The translations under genes and the position numbers were made by a program. From NCBI RefSeq assembly GCF_943913055.1, contig NZ_CALTWS010000084.1, positions 1 through 10,713 on the forward strand: 10,713 nucleotides of DNA. Direction: 5' to 3'. Below, piece after piece: positions 4,565-10,713 of the stretch. The DNA comes from an uncultured Brevundimonas sp. (GTDB taxonomy: Bacteria; Pseudomonadota; Alphaproteobacteria; Caulobacterales; Caulobacteraceae). The notes beneath the pieces are model-generated. The model was not told where the DNA came from. It saw only the letters and a program-made list of their open reading frames with translations, and ran no database searches. Numbering within the stretch: the first letter of the stretch is position 1; the number at the start of each line of letters is the position of its first letter.

Positions 4565-7500
4565 CTAAACCGAACCCGCAATCTCTCTGAGCACCGAATT
4601 GGCGATGGTCAGTTTGGCAAAGCTCCAGCCGGTGCCGGAGGCCTCGATCTCGTCGACAGAGGCGCGGACGCCCTCGACCGTCTTCAGGCGCGGGCCGATC
4701 CAGGCGTCGACGGCGGCTTCCGCCGAGGCTTCGCTGGCCCCGACACCGACCCCCGACGCCTTGGCCACCGCACGGGTCAGGACCAGCTGCTCGGCCATCA
4801 GGTCCTCGATCAGGCGACGCACGGCCAGGCGGTCGAAATGGTCCATCGACGGCACATTGCCCGCCGCGGCCCGCAGGCGGTCGAAGTCAAAGGCGGCCCC
4901 GACCTGGTGATAGAGCATGGCCATCGCGGGTTCAGGCCAGCCCGCCTCGCGGGCCAGATCGCCGATGTCGGCGGTGGCGACCAGCGGCCGCAGCATGGCG
5001 AAGTCGCGCGCCATGGCCTCGCTGGCGCCGAGGGCCACGAAGGCTTGGACCCGGCTGTCGAGACGACCCTGTTCAAACCGCGACAGCACCGATCCGCCCG
5101 CCGCGCGCAAGGCGTCGGCGGCGGGGCGATAGGCGGCGATCAGGCCATCGACGCTCGCACCCGGCTGCATGGCCCGGCGTGCCAGCCACGATGTCTGGCG
5201 GCGCAGGACGGTGGCGATTTCGGCATAGAGCGCGGTCTGGGCCTCAGCCGGGATCTTGCCGTCCAGGGCCGAAACCTGGTTCCAGGCTTCGTCCAGGCGG
5301 AACACCTGACGCGCAGCCTCGAAGGCCAGGACCATGGCCCCGGTATCGCACTGGGCCGAGATGCGCAGACGTTCGGGGAAGGTCGCCCCGGCCATGTTGA
5401 CGATCTCGTTGGACAACACTGTCGAGATGATCTCGCGCCGCAGCCGGTGGCGCTGCATGTCGGCCTCGTACTTGGCCAGCGGAGCCGGGAAATAGTCGAC
5501 CAGGGTCTTCTTGAAGAAGGGATCGTCCGGAGCCTTGGAGGCCACGATGTCGTCGAACAGCTCCAGCTTGGAATAGGCCGTCAGCACCGCCAGTTCCGGT
5601 CGGGTCAGGGCCTGACCCGTCGTTTTCATCTCGGCCAGGCGCAGGTCGTCAGGCAGGCCCTCGACCTTGCGGTCCAGTTTGCCCTTGGATTCCAGCCACT
5701 GCATGAACCGCTGCTGGGCATCCAGCGCGCCCGCGCCCTCGGCCTGCTGAAGCGAAACCGCCAGGGTCTGGTCGTAGTTGTGGGCCAGCACCTTAAGGCC
5801 TACTTCGTCGGTCATCGAGGCCAGAAGCGCATTGCGGTCCTCGGCCTTCAGCGCGCCGGAGGCGATGGCCGCCCCGGTCAGGATCTTGATATTGACCTCG
5901 TGGTCGGAGCTGTCCACGCCGGCGGAATTGTCGATGGCGTCGGTGTTGATGCGACCGCCCGCCCCATCGGCACCGAAACGCGCATAGGCGATGCGGCCCG
6001 CCTGGGTCAGACCCAGGTTCGCACCTTCGCCGATGACCTTGGCCCGCACCTCGGCGCCGTCGATGCGGATGGCGTCATTCGCCTTGTCGCCGGCCTGGGC
6101 GTGGGTTTCGTTCGGCGCCTTCACATAGGTGCCGATGCCGCCGAAATAGAGCAGCTCGACCGGGGCCTTCAGTATGGCCTGCATCAGGGTGGCCGGATCG
6201 ACGGCATCCGCATCGATCTCCAGCAGGGCCTTGATTTCAGGCGACAGTTCGATCGACTTGGCCGAGCGCGGGAAGACGCCGCCACCCTTTGAGATCAGGG
6301 TCTTGTCGTAATCCTGCCAGGACGACCGCGGCAGTTTGAACATGCGGTCCCGCTCGACCCAGCTGGTTGCCGGATCGGGATTGGGGTCGATGAAGATGTC
6401 GCGGTGGTCGAAGGCGGCAACCAGCTTGATCGCCTTGGACAGCAGCATGCCGTTACCGAAGACGTCGCCGGACATGTCGCCAACACCCGCGACGGTGAAG
6501 GGTTCGGTCTGGATGTCCTTGCCCATCTCGCGGAAGTGGCGCTTGACCGCCTCCCACGCGCCACGCGCGGTGATGCCCATGACCTTGTGGTCGTAGCCGA
6601 CAGACCCTCCGGAAGCGAAGGCGTCGTCCAGCCAGAAGCCATAGTCCGCCGAGACGCCGTTGGCGATGTCCGAGAAGGTGGCCGTCCCCTTGTCGGCCGC
6701 CACGACCAGATAGGGGTCGTCGCCCTCGAACCGCACGACATCCTTGGGCGGCACGACCGAGCCGTCGGCGGCGATATTGTCGGTGATGTCCAGCAAACCG
6801 GACAAAAAGGTCTTGTAGGCGCGGATGGCCTCAGCCTGCTGCGCGTCGCGGTCGCCCCCGGCGCGGACGATGTCTGCCAGCTTCTTGGGGAAGAAGCCGC
6901 CCTTGGAGCCGACCGGCACGATGACGGCGTTCTTGACCTGCTGCGCCTTGACCAGACCCAGGACCTCGGTGCGGAAGTCGTCGCGGCGGTCGGACCAGCG
7001 CAGGCCCCCGCGCGCCACGGGACCGAAACGCAGATGCACGCCCTCGATCCACGGGGCCCAGACGAAGATTTCCCGGAACGGCTTGGGAAGCGGAAGGTCT
7101 TCCAGCTCGCGCGAGGCGATCTTGATCGAAATATAGGGCTTGGGCCGCCCGTCCTCGCCCACCTCAAAATAGTTGGTGCGCTTGATCGCCTGGATCAGCA
7201 GCGCAAGGCGACGCAGGGCGCGGTCGTGATCCAGGCTCTTCACGGCCTGCAGTTGGTCGGCGATCTGGTCAAAGACGGCCGTGACCTCGGCCTCGCGCGA
7301 CGCGGCGTCGCCGCCTGCCGCCGGATCGAACTTGGTCTGGAACAGCTTCAGCAGGCTGCGCGCCACGACCGGATAGTCGCGCAGCGCCTCTTCCTGCACA
7401 GCCTGGCTGGGGTCCATGCCGGTCTGCTGGCGATAGCGGGCCAGGGTGCGGATCAGGGCCGCCTCGCGCCAGTCGACACCCAGTTCGATCACAAGCCGGT

Positions 7501-9457
7501 TGAAGCCGTCGCTCTCGGTCTGGCCGCGCCAGACGGCGGCGAAGGCGTCCTCGAAAGGCTTGCGTACATCTTCGAACTTCAGGTCGCCGCCGCGCGGATC
7601 CTCCATCAGGAATTCGTCGACGTGGATAACCTCTCCGCCCGCCGGACGCAGGGTGTGGCCCCACTCTTCGAGTGTCTTCAGCCCCATGTCGGTCAGGATC
7701 GGCAACACGTCCGACAGGGCCGCCGCCGCGCCGCGCCGATAGACCTTGAAGCGGAAATTCAACGGCCCGTCCTCGGCCGTCCGGAAGGCGCGGATGGCCA
7801 CCGCGTCGCTGTGGTCGCCGCCATCGGCGTCGGGGATGCCGGATGCACTCAGCCGGTCGATCTGCTGGAAATCCAGCACGGCCTCGGCGGCGCTATAGCG
7901 GTCACGATAACCGGCCCCGTAGGCCTCGGCCCACCGGGCGCTTGTCGGGCCGACGGACACGTCGTCCACGCCCGCCTCGCGCAAGGCGCTCTCGAACCGG
8001 TCAACCCAGCCACGGCCGGCCTCCTGAACCATGGCATCGATCTCGGCCGGATCCGGGCACGGATGATCGCCCGGCGTGATACCGATGATGTAGTGGATGC
8101 GCACGAGCGGCTGGTCCGACAGCTGCGGATACCAGGCTGAAATCCGTCCGCCCCAGGCCTGGGCCAGCAGGCGGCCGATGCGCTCGCGCACCGAGGCGTG
8201 GAACCGTTCGCGCGGGATGAAGACCAGGATGGAAACGAACCGGTCGAATGGGTCCTTGCGCGTGAAGGCCTTGATCCGGGGACGGTCATAGAGGTGCAGA
8301 ATGCCTAGGGCGCTGTCCAGCAGCTCGTCCTCGCCGATCTGGAACAGCTCGTCGCGAGGATAGTTTTCCAGAATATTCTTCAACCGCTTGTGGCTGTGAC
8401 TACCCTCGATCTTGCCGCCCCGCTTCAGGGCATTGGCAACCTTGGCCCGGATCAGCGGCACCTCGGCGGCGGCGCGGTCATAGGCTTCGGCCGTGAACAG
8501 GCCGACGAAGCGGGTCTCGCCCGACGGACGTCCATCCGGGCCAAACCGCTTGACCCCGACATAGTCCATATAGGCGCGGCGATGCACGCGCGACCGGGCG
8601 TTGGCCTTGGCCACAGTGACCGGCTCGGACAAATCCAGCTGTCGCTTCATCTGGCGCGTCAGGACGGCGGGCTCATTGGCACGGCGCAGAACGGTCCGCT
8701 CCGGGTCGGCAAGAACACCCAAACCTTCGCCTGACTGCGACAGAGGTGCCTCGGCCTCATAGCCGCCATCCGCCGTCCGCGGATAATCATAGTCGCGGGC
8801 CCCCAGGAAGACGAAGTGATCCTGCTGCAGCCAGCGCAGGAAGGCGATGTTCTCAGCCAGAATGGTCGGGTCAATGCCCTTCGGACCCGCCTCCAGATGA
8901 GCGATGGCCCGTCCCATCAGCTCGGCCATCGCGGCGTGGTCGTCCACCGCACCGGCGACGTCCGCCAAGGTCTGGGCCATGGCCTCGCCCAGCGCATCGC
9001 GACGCTCCTGCGGCAGGGGGTCCAGCACCACGATGATCGTGGATTCTCGCCCGCCGTCCTCGTCCGTGACCGGGTGGAACATGCAGCGGACGCTGACGCC
9101 CGCCTCGGCCAGTTCGCCCATGACGCTGTCGACCAGGAAGGGTCGGTCGTCCTGGATGACGATAAGGACATCATAGCCCAGCGGTCGACCATTGGCCCCG
9201 TTCAGTCGTGACAGGGTAATGCGGGCTGGCTCGCCGTGCGTGCGGCCTTCCGCTGCTGTCCAGGCCGTGGCCAGAAGGGCAGCCAGATCTTCGCCGCCCA
9301 GCTCAGGCGCCTCGTCGGCGGCATAGTCTTCCAGCGCCTGGGTCAGGAAGGACCGTGCCTCGGCCCCCGGGGGGCCGCCCACCGCGATCGCAAAGCTCGC
9401 CTCCAGCGCCTCCAGGGTCAGAACCTGAGGAAGCACGGCTGCGGTTTCGCCTGACAT
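4565..9457 (-). CDS. gdhZ: NAD-dependent glutamate dehydrogenase, large (about 180 kDa, L_180) class
   Basis: 1,630 residues, intact and of normal length for this class. It catalyses oxidative deamination of glutamate to 2-oxoglutarate and ammonium with NAD+, mainly in glutamate and histidine catabolism. The N-terminal half holds ACT-like regulatory segments, first around YDVLIVIQDDRPFLVDSV (95-112). The catalytic core has RGGLRWSDR (816-824), followed by VKNAVIVPVGSKGGFF and DKGTATFSD (922-930). The NAD-binding part includes GGIGTY (1106-1111) and GEGANLG (1143-1149). A helical C-terminal domain completes it. The ATG at 9457-9455 (MSGETAAVLP) follows an AAGAGA ribosome-binding site; a start 26 codons earlier would lie on the proposed promoter. 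In Caulobacter crescentus the orthologue GdhZ also restrains FtsZ polymerisation and links catabolism to division. That role is known there and only inferred here. It is bounded by the barrel-gene terminator upstream and repeat unit D downstream, so it is probably monocistronic. Confidence 0.96.
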   Translation of the reverse strand: MSGETAAVLPQVLTLEALEASFAIAVGGPPGAEARSFLTQALEDYAADEAPELGGEDLAALLATAWTAAEGRTHGEPARITLSRLNGANGRPLGYDVLIVIQDDRPFLVDSVMGELAEAGVSVRCMFHPVTDEDGGRESTIIVVLDPLPQERRDALGEAMAQTLADVAGAVDDHAAMAELMGRAIAHLEAGPKGIDPTILAENIAFLRWLQQDHFVFLGARDYDYPRTADGGYEAEAPLSQSGEGLGVLADPERTVLRRANEPAVLTRQMKRQLDLSEPVTVAKANARSRVHRRAYMDYVGVKRFGPDGRPSGETRFVGLFTAEAYDRAAAEVPLIRAKVANALKRGGKIEGSHSHKRLKNILENYPRDELFQIGEDELLDSALGILHLYDRPRIKAFTRKDPFDRFVSILVFIPRERFHASVRERIGRLLAQAWGGRISAWYPQLSDQPLVRIHYIIGITPGDHPCPDPAEIDAMVQEAGRGWVDRFESALREAGVDDVSVGPTSARWAEAYGAGYRDRYSAAEAVLDFQQIDRLSASGIPDADGGDHSDAVAIRAFRTAEDGPLNFRFKVYRRGAAAALSDVLPILTDMGLKTLEEWGHTLRPAGGEVIHVDEFLMEDPRGGDLKFEDVRKPFEDAFAAVWRGQTESDGFNRLVIELGVDWREAALIRTLARYRQQTGMDPSQAVQEEALRDYPVVARSLLKLFQTKFDPAAGGDAASREAEVTAVFDQIADQLQAVKSLDHDRALRRLALLIQAIKRTNYFEVGEDGRPKPYISIKIASRELEDLPLPKPFREIFVWAPWIEGVHLRFGPVARGGLRWSDRRDDFRTEVLGLVKAQQVKNAVIVPVGSKGGFFPKKLADIVRAGGDRDAQQAEAIRAYKTFLSGLLDITDNIAADGSVVPPKDVVRFEGDDPYLVVAADKGTATFSDIANGVSADYGFWLDDAFASGGSVGYDHKVMGITARGAWEAVKRHFREMGKDIQTEPFTVAGVGDMSGDVFGNGMLLSKAIKLVAAFDHRDIFIDPNPDPATSWVERDRMFKLPRSSWQDYDKTLISKGGGVFPRSAKSIELSPEIKALLEIDADAVDPATLMQAILKAPVELLYFGGIGTYVKAPNETHAQAGDKANDAIRIDGAEVRAKVIGEGANLGLTQAGRIAYARFGADGAGGRINTDAIDNSAGVDSSDHEVNIKILTGAAIASGALKAEDRNALLASMTDEVGLKVLAHNYDQTLAVSLQQAEGAGALDAQQRFMQWLESKGKLDRKVEGLPDDLRLAEMKTTGQALTRPELAVLTAYSKLELFDDIVASKAPDDPFFKKTLVDYFPAPLAKYEADMQRHRLRREIISTVLSNEIVNMAGATFPERLRISAQCDTGAMVLAFEAARQVFRLDEAWNQVSALDGKIPAEAQTALYAEIATVLRRQTSWLARRAMQPGASVDGLIAAYRPAADALRAAGGSVLSRFEQGRLDSRVQAFVALGASEAMARDFAMLRPLVATADIGDLAREAGWPEPAMAMLYHQVGAAFDFDRLRAAAGNVPSMDHFDRLAVRRLIEDLMAEQLVLTRAVAKASGVGVGASEASAEAAVDAWIGPRLKTVEGVRASVDEIEASGTGWSFAKLTIANSVLREIAGSV

Positions 9458-9507
9458 GGCATATCTCTTGTCGACGCGATCCGCTCCGGATCGCCGATGG
9501 TGAACAC

Positions 9508-9535
9508 ACACTAGGCCGGTTCGTACTTTCGGCAA
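9508..9535 (-). promoter_or_regulatory. Tentative promoter of gdhZ
   Basis: TTGCCGA (9535-9529) and CCTAGTGT (9515-9508), 13 bases apart, loosely fit the Caulobacter TTGACGS / GCTANAWC pattern. A start near 9501 gives a leader of about 44 bases to the ATG at 9457. The match is imperfect in both boxes. The 133 bases between this ATG and the terminator upstream hold nothing else I recognise. Confidence 0.35.
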
Positions 9536-9580
9536 GCCAACCCTGTGTTGAGCCGTCCGTAGGCCATGATCGCAGCGACC

Positions 9581-9627
9581 GGAACCCCCAAAACCGAAAC
9601 GCCGGCCTCCTTTCGGAGACCGGCGTT
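9581..9627 (-). terminator. Rho-independent terminator of the outer-membrane protein gene
   Basis: On the minus strand AACGCCGG pairs with CCGGCGTT (9627-9620 with 9605-9598). The stem continues through a U-G pair into CTCC/GGAG, closed by a GAAA tetraloop, for 13 pairs in all. A T-containing tail (TCGGTTTT) follows. It begins 29 bases after the gene's stop codon. On the plus strand the tail is not T-rich, so it works in the minus direction and insulates gdhZ. Confidence 0.85.
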
Positions 9628-9656
9628 CAGCTTACCGTCGTTCGGGATTCTCAGGA

Positions 9657-10499
9657 TCAGAAGCGAACGTTCATGCCGATGCGAACGGCATGGGTGTCGA
9701 ACGAGCCTTCGCTGCGAGCGATATCCGTACCGGCCGTGTTGGGAGCCAGGATGAAGGGGTTGGTCGCTGGCGTCGTGCCGTTGTTTCCGGCGCGAACAAC
9801 ATAGTCTCCGCCATCCAGCGAGGTGTAGAGGTATTCACCCGTGACGGAGAGATTGGGGGCCAGCCGCCACTCCAGGCCAGCACCGGCCTGCCAACCGTCC
9901 AAATCGTCCTCATTCACTTGCTCGACAAAGCTGTTGGCCGTGTTGGTGGTCGAAAAGCGGTTCTCCGCACGCGCGTAGGCTGCGCCGCCCGTGGCATAGA
10001 TCAGGGCCGGACCCGCCGCATAGCCGACGCGAGCACGGATCGCCGCCATGCTTTCCAGTTCCTGCGTGAAGACATAGTTGGCAGGCGTCGTGCTGAACCC
10101 CGTCACAGTGCGCTGGCTGTCCAGAGCGCTGATGTCAGCCACGGCACCGACGACAAAGTTGCCGAATTGGAAGTCATAACCCGCAAGCAGGCCCGCCTGC
10201 ACGCCGCCCGACTTGTCCGTGCAGCCACTGGTCGCCACATTGCTTCTGGCGCGGCCATCGCAGTAGCCGGGGCTGAAGGCGTCATTGGTGGTGCCGTTCA
10301 GGATGACGGTATCATCGAACTGACCGTCAAAGTCGCGGTCGAAGACCAGACGCTCATCGTCCTGGCTCTTGTTTTCGGCATAGCCACCATAGATGCCGAC
10401 ATAGGGGCCGCTCCAGTCGGGTGCGGACTGGGCCAGGGCAGGCGCGGCAACGCCGGTCATCAGCAGGGCCGTCGAGGCCATGAACAGGGTCTTGATCAT
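9657..10499 (-). CDS. Outer-membrane beta-barrel protein (porin-like/Omp25-type) with signal peptide
   Basis: 280 residues. A Sec signal peptide (MIKTLFMASTALLMTGVAAP then ALA) is followed by a predicted cut after Ala23. The mature protein starts QSAPDWSGPYVGIYGGY, the usual first strand of small alphaproteobacterial OMP_b-brl barrels. Alternating strands follow (AGLLAGYDFQFGNFVVGAVADI, AAIRARVGYAAGPALIYATGGAAYA, AGLEWRLAPNLSVTGEYLYTSL), and the end is VRIGMNVRF with the terminal Phe used in outer-membrane assembly. The probable first outer loop carries an Asp-rich DRDFDGQFDD (54-63) and two cysteines (Cys80, Cys93). The ATG at 10499-10497 is preferred, with GGATGAG upstream; a TTG five codons earlier is less likely. 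It has its own terminator, so it is probably monocistronic. Its ligand or structural role is unknown. Confidence 0.9.
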   Translation of the reverse strand: MIKTLFMASTALLMTGVAAPALAQSAPDWSGPYVGIYGGYAENKSQDDERLVFDRDFDGQFDDTVILNGTTNDAFSPGYCDGRARSNVATSGCTDKSGGVQAGLLAGYDFQFGNFVVGAVADISALDSQRTVTGFSTTPANYVFTQELESMAAIRARVGYAAGPALIYATGGAAYARAENRFSTTNTANSFVEQVNEDDLDGWQAGAGLEWRLAPNLSVTGEYLYTSLDGGDYVVRAGNNGTTPATNPFILAPNTAGTDIARSEGSFDTHAVRIGMNVRF

Positions 10500-10560
10500 T
10501 GCAAACTCATCCAAATCTGGGGCGCGAACGCCGGGGAAGCCCCCTTCCGAGGCACTGAAT

Positions 10561-10573
10561 GCAATGATTTTGC
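10561..10573 (-). promoter_or_regulatory. Candidate -10 region and short palindrome before the outer-membrane gene
   Basis: GCAAAATC (10573-10566, minus strand) matches the Caulobacter -10 pattern GCTANAWC except at one base. It sits inside the inverted repeat GCAA-N5-TTGC (10561-10573). The corresponding -35 box is weak (TTCGTTC, 13 bases upstream). Transcription would start near 10558, giving a leader of about 59 bases that includes a small GGAAG/CTTCC hairpin (10535-10548). Confidence 0.35.
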
Positions 10574-10589
10574 TGACGTTCCCGCCGAA

Positions 10590-10617
10590 CGAAGACAGGC
10601 ATCACAGTGTGTCTTCG
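10590..10617. promoter_or_regulatory. 8-bp inverted repeat, candidate operator upstream of the outer-membrane gene
   Basis: CGAAGACA (10590-10597) and TGTCTTCG (10610-10617) are perfect arms with a 12-base spacer, so half-sites are centred 20 bases apart, two helical turns. The element lies just upstream of, or over, the proposed -35 region, a position fitting an activator or repressor dimer. The binding protein is unknown. Confidence 0.45.
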
Positions 10618-10655
10618 CGGTCGCACAAAGGATGAGGCGGACCCCAGATACGACT

Positions 10656-10683
10656 AGACCGCCGAACGTGAGTCCGGCGGTCT
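10656..10683. other. GC-rich hairpin near the right edge
   Basis: AGACCGCCG (10656-10664) and CGGCGGTCT (10675-10683) form a perfect 9-base stem with a 10-base loop. There is no T-tract on either side, so it is at best an atypical terminator for a gene beyond the edge. The rest of 10500-10713 contains no gene that I can support. Confidence 0.4.
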
Positions 10684-10701
10684 GTCGGACCGGTCCCGGG
10701 A

Positions 10702-10713
10702 CTGTCTCTTATA
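10702..10713. other. Probable sequencing-adapter remnant (Tn5 mosaic end) at the window edge
   Basis: The last 12 bases, CTGTCTCTTATA, equal the first 12 bases of the engineered 19-base mosaic end used in transposase-based library preparation. Natural IS50 ends differ: the outside end begins CTGACTCTTATA and the inside end CTGTCTCTTGATC. The match is flush with the end of the window, as expected for untrimmed read-through at a contig end. It should not be treated as genomic. Confidence 0.85.

Noticed and set aside
4838..8140. Long plus-strand open frames (4838-6292, 484 codons; 6404-8140, 578 codons) opposite gdhZ
   Set aside because: They lie wholly antisense to a well-recognised gene, are rich in Arg/Gly/His/Gln as expected for the complement of high-GC codons, and show no known domain. 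They are frame shadows.
9458..9535. 26-codon N-terminal extension of gdhZ
   Set aside because: It overlaps the likely promoter, lacks a ribosome-binding site and is basic and unlike the family start; the ATG at 9457 has AAGAGA upstream.
10500..10514. TTG start five codons before the outer-membrane protein ATG
   Set aside because: It would put two acidic residues before the signal-peptide lysine, and the GGATGAG ribosome-binding site lies inside this segment.
10702..10713. Natural Tn5/IS50 insertion scar
   Set aside because: The natural outside end has A at the fourth base (CTGA) and the natural inside end diverges after CTGTCTCTT. The sequence fits only the engineered mosaic end and sits exactly at the edge.

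Overview
The window is a high-GC (roughly two thirds G+C), densely coded alphaproteobacterial segment. All ten protein genes I accept lie on the minus strand. Gene content and order (tsaB-rimI-fur-miaB, a 1,630-residue NAD-glutamate dehydrogenase, a Fur without the structural CxxC, promoter elements resembling the Caulobacter TTGACG/GCTANAWC type) point to Caulobacterales. Brevundimonas or a near relative is my best guess, not proven. The window opens inside miaB. Its last 12 bases match the synthetic Tn5 mosaic-end (Nextera-type) adapter, so the right edge is probably the end of an assembly contig.

Layout in transcription order, right to left. (1) 10713-9591: a small outer-membrane beta-barrel protein with a signal peptide, an upstream region holding inverted repeats, and a convincing rho-independent terminator after it. 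(2) 9535-4565: the large NAD-GDH gene (gdhZ type) with a tentative promoter. (3) 4564-3794: a universal stress protein gene with a good promoter and ribosome-binding site, flanked on each side by a tandem pair of about 37-bp palindromic repeats with a 48-49 bp period. (4) 3793-3236: an Nfu/NifU-type Fe-S carrier. (5) 3164-2094: two XRE-family regulators, one with a degenerate LexA/CI-like C-terminal domain, separated by a short AT-rich stretch with two inverted repeats. (6) 2068-1: tsaB, rimI, fur and the start of miaB, packed tightly as a probable operon; tsaB and rimI overlap by 4 bases.

Functional themes: TsaB and MiaB both belong to pathways that modify adenosine 37 of tRNA (t6A and ms2i6A). 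MiaB is an Fe-S enzyme, Nfu proteins deliver Fe-S clusters, and Fur senses iron, so iron supply and translation fidelity meet in one neighbourhood. The upstream half is carbon/nitrogen catabolism (glutamate to 2-oxoglutarate), stress and envelope.

I see no phage, transposon, CRISPR array, tRNA, rRNA or defence system. The most unusual items are the repeat pairs around the stress gene, the palindrome-rich regulator spacer, the palindrome at the miaB start, the degenerate S24-like repressor, and the adapter remnant. No gap between genes exceeds about 215 bases.
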